From positions 18,449,274 through 18,513,273 of the forward strand of contig CM046350.1 of the NCBI GenBank assembly GCA_025403435.1: DNA of 64,000 nt, written 5' to 3'. The notes under the pieces are model-generated. The model did no database searches. It was not told where the DNA came from and saw nothing but the letters and a program-made list of their open reading frames with translations. Shown here piece after piece: positions 49,701 to 61,700 of this stretch (the first letter of the stretch is position 1; each line of letters begins with the position of its first letter). Made by a program: the position numbers and the translations under genes. This DNA is from Artocarpus heterophyllus. Taxonomy: Eukaryota > Streptophyta > Magnoliopsida > Rosales > Moraceae.

Positions 49701-52700
49701 ATCATAGTAGTTACCTATTTTTGGGCGTCAAAACCCGACTTTTACACTAAAAAAGTTGTAAATCATAGATTTTGGGTGCCGCGGCACTAGTTGATCTGCC
49801 GGTGGCACTGCGGCCCTCATTTTGGGAGTCGCGGCACTAGTTAGAAATTGGGTGGGCGCCGCAACCCTCATTTTGGGTGCCACGGTGCCAAGCCACTACC
49901 CCATTCCTTTTTTTTTTCTTTTTCTTTTTCCTTTGCCAGGTTGATTTGGCTCCATCTTGCAACATTCATGTTCATAACTTCCTTTTCTCTCTCTTCCTCT
50001 CTCTCGATCATCAAAACTTTGCATCGTGAGCCAATATTGCCACCATCGCCGCTTTAGCTGATGTGTCGACCTCCTCTATCTTCGATGATCAACGATGTTG
50101 ATCTTAGCCAATCAGCCCAGCCATAAGATCCTCTATCTGTGCCACTGCTTGTTGAGGTCGAGGCCAATCCTTAATCTGATGGCTACTGAAGTTCTGTTAT
50201 TTTGTTTTTTTTTTTTTCTTTTTTTGGAAATAGGTTTTTGTTGTTAATTTGGAATGGTATTTTTGTTTATGTATTTTTTCTTTTTTTTTTTCAATGGCTT
50301 TTTCTACAAAAGGTAAAACATTTATAGTATTATCCGAGTGGCAACGTCACCGATGCTGGTCGTATTTGGTGATATCGTAGGTAAATTTTTGTATTTAATG
50401 TAAATATAGTATTTACACATTAATACAATGTTAACAATATATTTACACATTAATACAATATTAACATGTTAATACTACATTTCTCGGTTGTTGGTGGTCC
50501 GATGAAGTGGCCAGTAACTTTGTGTATTTACACATTAATAATACAGTATTAATAGGTTAATACTTTATTACTTGGCCTTCGGCGGTATGGCGAAGTTGTC
50601 GGTATATTTTTTATTATTTAAAAATATAATATTATCATATAAATATAGTATTTCCCGGCCATCGTTGGCACTAACGAGGGAGAAAGGTGAGAGATATGAC
50701 GAGAGAAAGGCGCGAGAATTTTAAGATTTTTGTTCTCAATTTCACATGAGATATCTAGATTGCCGTTGAGGGCAGCAGTGGATCTTCCCATCCTTATTAC
50801 GAGCTGGGCTCGGAACTTTCCTCTCCATGGCAAGGATCCACGCCGTCGCGATCTACTGTTGATGAGTCGCCGTAATGATTTGTACTTGATGTTCTCTGCA
50901 TGACCTATCGGTGAGGACCTCTGTGGTCGATTTGTTCTTGACATGTTCTTGATCTATGCAAAGTTTGGAATTTGTTTTGAAAAATAAATGTTTATTATCT
51001 TGATTTTCAACAAGCAAAGCTCATTTCATTGATATTTTCTGTTTGGGAATCCATTTATGTCTTTCCATTCATCACAAAGTGAGAGAGGAAGAGGGACGAG
51101 AGAAAGAGAGAGGAGAAAAGGAGGGAGCAAAGTTGCCAATAAGGATAAATTTGGTATTTTGTACCGTGTTAATACGAATTTTACATTAATTGGCCTATTT
51201 ATTAACATTTATCAGAACTCATGCTACAAATTTTTATTCTCTCTTAAATTTGGCTATTTCCCCCCTTTCTTAAGTCCATTGATTTAAGTTTAGTTGACTA
51301 ATTGACTAAATTATTTTTTTAAAAGAATTGGCTTAATCATTTTTCTACACTTAATACATCAGTTTGTAAACTCTGTGTGTGCGCTTTCTAACTTCTTAAA
51401 TTAAATTAATCTTTTTATTCATATTACATTTTTAAATTTGTAACATTGATTAGGAATATGCATATAGTTAGTTACTTTAGCTGGATATAGAAAAGTATTT
51501 TAAAAAACTATTAGAAGTTTATTTTTATTTCTTATTATTTGTTTATAAATTTATTTTATTTGTGCCCTGATCATTGGTCACATGTTAGAGTTAAATATTT
51601 TTAAAGTAATTGTTATATAAATAAATGTGATATATATTATATCTTTTGTTTTTACACGGTACGTTATAAGAGTGGCCTTTCACAAATGACAAAAGACAAT
51701 TCTTAAAAAAATTAATTAACCAATTACCAAAATTATTTGATAAGATTAATATCTTCATATAGCTCTCTCAGTGTCTTCCAAGTGCAAGCATTCCAACACA
51801 ATATATTGAGAATGTGTCCTGTTTGTTTTTATTCTCAGAATTTTTAAAAATGTTTTCGTATGTTTTTAAAGGCAAAAATTTTAAAAACTTTTAGCATTAT
51901 TTTTAAAAAATTTCTTATTTTCAAAACAAAAAAGTTTTCACTTATTTTGAAAACAATATCAAACGGCTTTTATTTTTTGTTTGGAGATGTAAATGTCATA
52001 ACTGTTTAAGTTCAAGTCTAATAGGTCGTGGTAACATACCAACTTATATATTTTATAAGAAAAATATAGTTGAACAAAACAATTTTTTGCACTCTCACAA
52101 TATTAATTATTTGTTACAGCAATAGCTTCATATGAAGTTCTTGTCAAAAAAGAAAGTAGAAAATATTATTGTTACCAAGGGGTGCTAGTAGATATATATA
52201 CCAGGATTTAGTACGGTGTAAGTTCTTCCTTCTTTTGCACTACAATAATATGAACGTATAAATTACAATGATCTGACCCGCAACAACCTTTATGGCTCGC
52301 TCCCAGTAGAATGGACTAGATTGAAAAACTTGAATCACATGTAAGCACAATCATAATGGTTCTTGTTCTATTCTCCATTTACTTTTTTTTTCTCAGAATA
52401 TTAGTCTGTACTTGCTTTAATAGGTGCTAACCCTCAAAATTTTGCTTGTAGCTCTCTTACTGCCAATCGTTTATCAGGACAAATTCCAAAGGAATGGGGA
52501 AACTTCACTAACCTCACTTACTTGTATAATTCGATTGACAAAATTTTTAACGTTCAAGTTTCCTTCAGCGTTTGGCGTTTTGTTTTCTTCTTCTAATTGC
52601 CATTCGCTTGAAACTGATCGGTTTGCAGAAGCTTAGAAGCCAACAATTTTTCTGGTCCTGTCCCTCACGAGCTTGGAAAATTGGTCAACCTAACAGACCT

Positions 52701-55700
52701 GTAAGTCATAGTATAAGTACGATTGTGAGTCAAGATGAGCACGTTTCTTTTTGAATAAATTTTGGGGTCTTTCTCTGGTAAGGACACGTGCGGATAGGGC
52801 ATATTTCTAACGTTTCATTCATATCTAACGGCTAAAAGATAAAGTCTTGTCAATAGGTTATTATTATTATTATTTTTTGTTCCCAGAAGAGATATATTGC
52901 CTAAATTTTCAACTTGGTTGGTAACTTTCCGCATTGAATTTCTTACATTATTAGGGTACTCTCCTCCAATAAATTTGTGGGATCGTTGCCAGAGACACTT
53001 GTTAACTTGAAGAAGTTGACGAATCTGTTAAGCTCTGATTATATTATTTGATGCATATTTTATCTTACATATTGTTATTAAGATGCATTGACATTGTTTA
53101 TCTTTGGGAATGGGCAGGAGGATAAGTGATAATAGTTTTGAAGGTAGTGTGCCAGAATTTGTTGGCAAATTGGCTGAGCTCGAGAGATTGTAAGATATTT
53201 TTCAATAGAAATATATCTCAAGCCTAAAATTATTATTTTTTGATAGAATCCTAAAATTAATTAATCCTTTCATTTATAATTTTTTTTTGGCATTATAATG
53301 AAGGGAAATGCAGGCAACCGGAATGAAAGGACCGATCCCTGCTGACATCTTTCACAGTTTAGAAAGTTTGAAAGATTTGTGAGTAAAAGAAACATTGTTG
53401 AACTTAATTTACAGTGGCCGGTTGCAACTTCAGTGTTGTTTTCTTGTTCATGTCATTTTTTATGTTCCTCTAATAGTATTAATGCCAACAATAAAATTAT
53501 GTCTTGTCAATTAAAATTTTATGTCATATCAATCAAAATGTCATATTACATAAAAAATTCTAATTAACGTGGTATTATTGGAGGACACGAGAGGAGAGAG
53601 GAAAAAAAAAAAAAAAAAACCTGTGCCAATTGAATCCACAAAGGCCTGCAATATAACAAGCTGTACCATGTAAATTAAAAGAATTCAGTTCCATTAGTTT
53701 TATCTTTTTCTTTTCTTGCAGGAGGATTTCTGATATGGAAGGAGTGAAGTCTGCTTTTCCTACTTTTAACAACACTTATAAGATAAAACACTTGTATGTG
53801 GCACACAATTTTTTTAAATGCTTATTTATTAATCCATTTTTTACTCAAAATACATGCCCCGAAAAATTCAATAAGAAAGTTAATCTCGAACCTCTCTTCA
53901 GGATACTGAGAAACTTGAATTTATCTGGACCGATCCCACCAGCCATCTGGCAAGCGGACGGCAGTAAGGATCGTAAGATGCTGTAAGTTTTACTGTAACG
54001 TTGCTTTACAATTGTGTAATAACTATTTTGTGCATGAAGAATATAAAAGTTTCTGTCTATATTTTTTATTTATATTTTGAAAGTGCAAGATGAAGAACAA
54101 TTCATTTAAACTCAAAACTAAGTAAACCTCCCATATGGTTCCCGAATTTTATTCCTCTCACTATGATCCCTAACTTTGAAAATGCCTGAAACTTAAGCTT
54201 GATTTATCCGTTTGTTTCAATTTAGTCCATTTTATTAATTGAGTGTTAAAAGGAGGACACATATACATTTGATGCTGGTAGAAAATAGAATTTTACGGAT
54301 AGAATAGAGAATACTGTGCCAAACGAATATCATCTCTATTTTGTTCACTTCTTCACACCCAACTCATTAAAAGGACTAAATCTGAGTCCAACTGATAGAT
54401 CGAAGTTAAATTCTAGATGTTCTAAGGTGATGGACAAAGTAAGATTGACTATAAAATTCAGGTTTTTTTTGTAGAATTAGAAAAAAGAGGGTTACTTTCA
54501 TTAAATAGTTCTTGACTTTTAAAATACCCTAAAACTTACCTTGATCTATCAGTTTGTTTTAGTTTTAGTCCTTTTGTTCACCATTGAGTTTTTAAAAACA
54601 AAACCAAATATTTGAATAACATTCGGTTCTTAGAGTGTTATTTTATATTTTTGAGCCTAAATCATGGGCATGTTTCATGTTCTAATGGTAAAATAGAATT
54701 TTCTGTCAAAATCACCTGTATATTTTATCCTTTTTTTTGGCATCTAATTGATGAGAAGAACTAAAATTAAATTAGAGATTAAGTTTGAAACATTTTAAAA
54801 GCTAAGGACTAAAGTGAAATTGAGGATAAAGTTCATCAATCTGAGACTGACCAATGAGAAGCATTCCTAGAAATATGGACAATATCCAACAAATGTACTA
54901 TTGTATATGGCATATATAATACTTGTGAATTGTCTCCTTTTTATAATTTATTCAAAAAATAAACTATTCCTATCTAGATAATGTAGTCTTACAGTTTAAA
55001 AGTTCCTAATTAATTACGTTCGACCAACAAAAATAGTTATATATATTCATGAGTAAAAGATATAACAAATAATTAACTCTGTGTATAATCATGACCGTGA
55101 TCCTCATGATCAGTACGTACTAGATACGACTAATTTCTACCTAATACACCCACCTATTTTTAGCAAGGCGGCGACAAGCTTTTTCAATAATATCTCTCCC
55201 CGGAAGTGGTTTAGTAAAATTGTTGGTATGGGATCTTAATAATTACAGAGCTTCTAATAAAAAAACTAACAGAGATTATTACACAGTTTACACGTTCTGT
55301 CTTCATGTTTACATTTTTTTTGGAGAACAATGTCTACATTTATATATATTCATCTTGTTCTAGTCGTCTGATGTTGGCTTGGTTATATATATTCGAAGTG
55401 ATATTATTTCTAATTTATAAATTTTTGATAATCCAAAATTATTATTTTGTGATAATTGTGCAATTTTGCCAGAGACTTGAGCTTTAATAATCTTGAAGGA
55501 GCACTACCTGATGACACCACTCCACTAAAATTTACGTAAGCATATATTCATTAGAATATTTCATGTTTATTATGCTTCATGGAAGTGGTAATATTTCTGT
55601 GATTTTGCATGTTGTTGTCAGATTTTTGGGTGGCAACAGGCTAAATGGAAGTGTACCAAACCAATTTCTCGTTTATGGTGATAAGTATTTCGTGTAAGTC

Positions 55701-58700
55701 CTGAACTTAAACGACACGCTTTTGGTGGTATTTCAATCACATTCTTTTTCTTTTTTAAATAATATATTATATAACGTCAATTGAAATACTTTATCAAATT
55801 AACTTAAAATAAAATGTTATTGGACATGGGAGGGGTATTTTTTTTATGGTCCTTCTTAGATAAATATTTCTATTGTGCATTTTCAAACCATTATATTTTA
55901 TATAAATTTGACAGTGGGAAAACAAATAGCTACTGACAAGTTTTTTTTTTTTTTTAATACTTATAGAGAAATCTCAACTTTTACTGTGCCACTTAATTTT
56001 TTTTGTACTTTTTAGACATGTACATGTACGGCCACTGTATTACATATCGGGTGAAGGTCTCCTCAATCTCGTCGATACAATTATAGTTAACATGAATATT
56101 AATGTCCATTTTAATGAGCTCTTCATATTAGATAGCTAAATAGCCTAAATTCTCTACGCATGCGTCGTTACCATATTTTATACCAACGATGTATTTCAGT
56201 ATTAACAATGGTTACAGTAACTACTAGTAGCAATGACATTGTAGTTTAAGGGACGTCAATTAAGCTTCCTCATATGCTCTCAACACCAGTTAGACTTGTG
56301 CCCGTCTCACCTACCCCTCAGTATATTCCAGGGAATAAGATTGGGCTTTGGGCCTTATGTTGTCAATATACGCTAGAGTTCTTCGAAATCTCACATGTAG
56401 AATCTTGATGGACGCTTTATCATTTCGTTTGATACCTGGTCCCAAGATGTAAAGACATTGTTAATCCTTTTTTATTGAGAAAAAAACTAGGGTTATAGTA
56501 TTATTATACCAATTGTAAAATTTGGCTATAGCTTAAACCTGCATCTTCCATTAAACGTCAAAGCCAATAAATTCTTTAATTATAATTTTTATGGGATTTT
56601 CTGCAGTGATCTTTCCTATAATAACTTTAACTGGTCAACTGCCAAGTGTTATCTACAGAGTGAATTTGGGTGAGAAACTTTTACTCTTTGAAGATTAGTT
56701 GTTAATTGCTATATATTATCTTTAAGTAGCCAAATTAGAACTTGTTTTATTTTTTATTTTTTATTTTTATGTTTTATTGTTTTTTATTTTATTTTATATT
56801 TTTAAAATGAGGCAGGTCGGTAAACACATATCAAAGTTCCTCGATGAAGACCCAGTAAGTTTTTTCTCTACTATCACAATATGTCACTTGCGCCACTTTA
56901 TATCTCACAGACTGGCATACAAATCTTTTTTGGATATACATAAATGCATACATAAATATATCTATATCTATATATGCAGATATCTATTATATAGATATGG
57001 TGTTATTAATTCGTATATATATAAATTTGCTAATCCTGATGTCAAACTACAGCAAAGGACTTCTTCCATGCTCAGATAAACCAGCCAATTGTCCAGAATG
57101 TACGTATTTGTTTTTGACATATATGAGTACTTACGCTTTTATCATAATTTTTCAAAATAGAGAGATAAGTTCAGAAAATGTTGAAAATACGAGTTTTTAT
57201 GTATTTACCCCACTATATTACCACTCAGAATAAAAGATAGATATTATTAGAGCAAAAAGTCAGAAAATTCTCGGTCATCATATATGCAAAAATTGCAAGG
57301 AAATGATATTTTTATAGGATTCAATTTTCAATTTATAGATTTTAGTGTTCTTTTATGAAATTTAAGTAACTTTGTTTAGGGCTGGATCATGTCCCTTTAA
57401 AAATTATTATTATTTTTTACTTTTCTATGTAGTATTTCTATAAACTTAGTTATATCCTGTTAATGAAAAACAAAATAGCACTATGCACTTTCTCAATAAT
57501 GAAAATTATAACTCTCTTTTAACTAAAAAAATGCAATTTTTTTTATTAAGTCTCTAATTTTTTTTTATGCCTCCAACTTGGCATTATTTTAGTATTAAAG
57601 GCAAAAGATTTTACGTATGACCGGTATAGTAAATTAGTAATATGCATCCAGTACACATCAAATTGTAATTTTAGCCACAATTTTTTTAGCTAAAAATGTA
57701 ATTTTGTGGATAAAATATGATTTTTGTTGCAAAATGAAATTTGTAAATACTTATCATTCGTTACAAATTATAATTACTAGCAAAAAGTGCTTTGTCACTA
57801 AACGAATAAAATTAGAATTTTGACAAAAACTTGAAAAATGTGGCTACAAAATTTGGGTTTTGTAACTATTTTTAAAGAATTAGCGACATAAAAAACAAAA
57901 AGCGACAAAACACATTTGAGTTACAACTACAAAAGCGTTTTGTCACCAATAGTATTCAAAATCTCCACCACTTCAACGTTATTAACCTATGTCGAAGCAA
58001 ATTTTTTTTTTTATTTTTTTAAATATCTTCAAATGCAAAGAATTTGTAGCTAGAGACTCTTATTCTTGAGGATGTATTTAAGAAAAGTTTTGTAGCTAAT
58101 TCTCCTAGCTATAAAATTTTGACGTATTGGTAGAAAAATGGTTCATAGCTAATTCTAACCTATTCGTTACTACCATGAAAAAATAACAAAATGCATGTGA
58201 CAGATCGTCAATCGCTTCACATTAATTGTGGTGGGGACAATGTAAGCATTGAAAATGACAAGGGCAGTCTTCTATACGAAGGTGACAATATTAAGAATGC
58301 AGAGACTGCTGCAATGGACGCCATTCAAACGTATTGGGGATTTAGCAGCACCGGAGAGTTCATGGACAATGATAATGAAGGAGAAGATCGATATCGTTTC
58401 GAAAGCAGTAACTATGATAAAGGGAATTCATCACTACTCTTGTACACTACAGCTAGAAGATCTCCCCATTCTCTCATCTACTATGGATTTTGCCTGGAAA
58501 ATGGAGTTTACACAGTGAAACTTCATTTTGCAGAGATAATATATACAGTTACGGATGGTAAAGAATATAACAGCCTTGGAAGACGCATATTCGACGTATA
58601 CATTCAGGTATGTTGGATATATAGTCTGTAAAGCCATCAAAATGGTCTGCTCCCAACAGGTCGGCACATGGCTTGCTTCTATTGCTTGGTGTCTGACCTA

Positions 58701-61700
58701 GGCACCTAGGTCAGACCTAGGTTTTTGGTATTTTCTAAAAATTTCTTAAAAAATTCTATGTTAAACATATGGGATCTGGCTCGTCCCGCAGTGTCGGAAC
58801 CAACAATAGTTAAGGGAGCATAAATTAAATCAAAATTTTAAACTAAAACTGCAACACATTAGTAGTCCAAAAACTTATGAAGTTAGTCAGTAGTATAGTC
58901 GATTTTTTGTTTACTTGATCTTTTAAGTTTGAAATAAAAATTACTTCAAGTCAAGACTTCAGATTTAAGTGAACCTTATTCTAAAAGAAATAATGTAGAT
59001 GTGACAATTAAAAAATTTTAGGGGGCAATTAAAAAATTTTATGTGGCCTACTCATTTTTGTTTTGGAGCCCATGTGAGCGGGTCACTGTCTATTTTTATA
59101 AAGAGAATTTTCATAAATGCTAATTTTTTAAAACTTATTTTTTATAAATATGATACATATTTAAGAGTGATGCAACTTAAATAAATATTATGAATAGTTA
59201 TATGACACAAATTTTTTTTTCTAACTGTGGCATAAATAAACAGGTCTTTTAAAACTTGTGGCATAACATGAAATTTTTTCTTTCTACAACTCTAAAGTAC
59301 AAACTCTGACAAAAGTATGATTCTAGACTTATCCTTATAAAAAGGATTAAAAGAAAAGAGAAATGAATGTTTTATTTATTTATTTTCTGATAAATGAACA
59401 CTACAAACAAATCAACCACATGGTCTTTAAGATGAGATAATCCTATGGCTTCTAAGTGGACCTCGTTTAGTGACCTATTTACGTAATTGCTGACTGGAAG
59501 GCTAACAACCTCGTGGCATCTAAAAAGAAAGGAACGAGGCTAGCTAGTACGTTTTTCTTTTAAGTATTCTTTGAGCTGAAACAATCTTTTGCAGGGCAAG
59601 AGAGAGTTGGCAGATTTCAATATAAATGAGAAAGCCAATGGAACTGTTGAACCTGTTGTGGTACCCTTCAATGTTAGTGTGACGGACCATACCTTGGAGA
59701 TCCGGTTGTATTGGGCAGGGAAAGGAACTACTTGCATTCCTAGCAGGGGAAACTATGGTCCTCTTATATCCGCTATATCTGTGTGTCACAGTAAGTCATT
59801 TTTACCCGCTAAAAACAATGTGGCTTTTCCTTTTCTACTCAACAATATAATAGGGGAAATTTTAATCATATATAGAAGCAGCAATATCTTTGTTCAAGTT
59901 ATGTACTTTACGGTTATAGTCTAATGAAACTTTGCTATTAGATATATTTGAACCATATAGAGGAAATTAAATTAACTTCTTTGATTCTTGTTTTACAATA
60001 TTGACCATAACATATTTATGTGATTTTCTACTTTTCAGGTTCTAAAGGTCATTGTGAAGGTGAGTTTTATAATTTAAATATTAAAAAGTCATGTTTTCTG
60101 GTTGTTTGGTTTCCTGATGGGCGTATCATTTCCACTTGCAGAACGTAAAACAAAAAGTAGGACAGCTATTGTGGCAGGTGTTGTGACTTCAGTTGTATGC
60201 TTAATCTTCTTCCTCATCGGCATAATCACTTGGAGAAGGCATTACCGAAACAGATATATGAGGCAAAGATCAGGTTTGTAATCGAAGATTCACTTTTAGA
60301 ATGTGAAGGTGCAAATTAATAAACAAAGTTCATTTGCATTTGTTTGGTCTCCTTTTGAATTATTTCCTTTACAATAATGTACTAAATCCTACTGATTGTT
60401 CCAAATCTACTGGCAGACCTTACGGGGCTAGAGCTAATAACTGGTTCCTTTACTTTGAGGAAACTACAAGCTGCAACTAACGATTTTAGTCCCGAAAACA
60501 AGATTGGAGAAGGTGGTTTTGGAAGTGTTTACAGGGTATGATCATGTATGCCAGACAATGTTGTATATATGTTGCTTGTACCAATAACATGTTGAGATTG
60601 CCTTGCCAATTTCAAGAACACGGAATTTAAAAAGTGTAGTTATGCCAATGCATGCAGGGTCAATTATCAGATGGCACAGTTATTGCAGTGAAGCAACTGT
60701 CTTCCAAATCAAAGCAAGGAAATCGCGAATTTGTGACCGAGATAGGCATGATATCTGGTTTGGAACATCCAAATCTCGTAAAGCTTTATGGATGTTGTAT
60801 TGAAGGAAACCAATTACTGCTGGTATATGAGTACATGGAAAACAATTGCCTTGGCCGTGCCCTTTTTGGTAAACTTTTTATCATTTAATCCTTCTCTATT
60901 GTATACTACATGAAAATCCATACTAAAATCTGATGCACTAGATCGTTTTGTTTGCTATATAGTAAATGCTATTGAAAAGTAACATTACGTATATCACCTT
61001 GTCATCTGATCATGGTGCAGGAGCCAATGGTCCGAAACTGGATTGGGAAAGGAGGTTCAACATTTGTGTTGGAATAGCCAAAGGTATTTGCTTTCTTCAT
61101 GAAGGGTCGGCACTCAAGATTGTTCACAGAGACATCAAGGCTACAAATGTGCTGCTCGACAGGGATCTTAATCCTAAAATATCGGACTTCGGTTTGGCTA
61201 AGCTTCATGAAGAGGAGAACACGCATATTAGCACTCGAGTTGCTGGAACTATGTAAGTCAAATATCTTTGTAAGTTTTTACATCTTAATGTACTACGACT
61301 TACAAAATAAATAACTTCCCTCACTATTCGGATCCTGCTCTATTGGCTTTTTATTAGAGGATATATGGCTCCAGAGTATGCGCTATGGGGTTATCTGACG
61401 GAAAAGGCGGATGTTTACAGCTTTGGCGTAGTTGCATTGGAAATTGTTAGTGGTAAATGCAATACAAGCTACAGGCCACAAAATGAATGTGTATGCCTTC
61501 TTGATTATGTAAGTTAGGAAAAGGCCTTTTTCTATTGTTCCTGCATATATGACTTGAAATTTTGTTGGGTCGAGTCCTATGCTAATTAGTTCATTATTCT
61601 CTTGCAGGCCTTTGTTTTGCAAAAGAAAGGAGACTTGTTGGAGATTATGGATCAAAAATTGGGAAGTGAATTCAACAAGGAAGAGGCGAAAAGGATAATC

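Larger units (their letters stand above)
44680..49964 (-). mobile_element. Decayed Copia retrotransposon, antisense in intron 3
   Basis: 5,285 bp with two LTRs (44,680-45,343 and 49,306-49,964). The target duplication is slightly eroded (TCCAT / TTCAT). Minus-strand order is gag, protease, integrase, reverse transcriptase, RNase H, the Copia order. The primer-binding site and polypurine tract are in place. Frames are broken in every domain and the LTRs differ by many substitutions and small indels, so the copy is old and cannot move itself. It relates to the LTR at the window start. Confidence 0.92.
41407..52268 (+). other. Intron 3 of gene 2 (10.9 kb), transposon nest
   Basis: Separates LRR exons 3 and 4. 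It holds an M1 MITE, a LINE-like retroposon with a nested CACTA-type fold-back element, and a Copia element. The donor CT-GTAAGA is normal. The expected acceptor at 52,267-52,268 reads AA. Confidence 0.75.
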
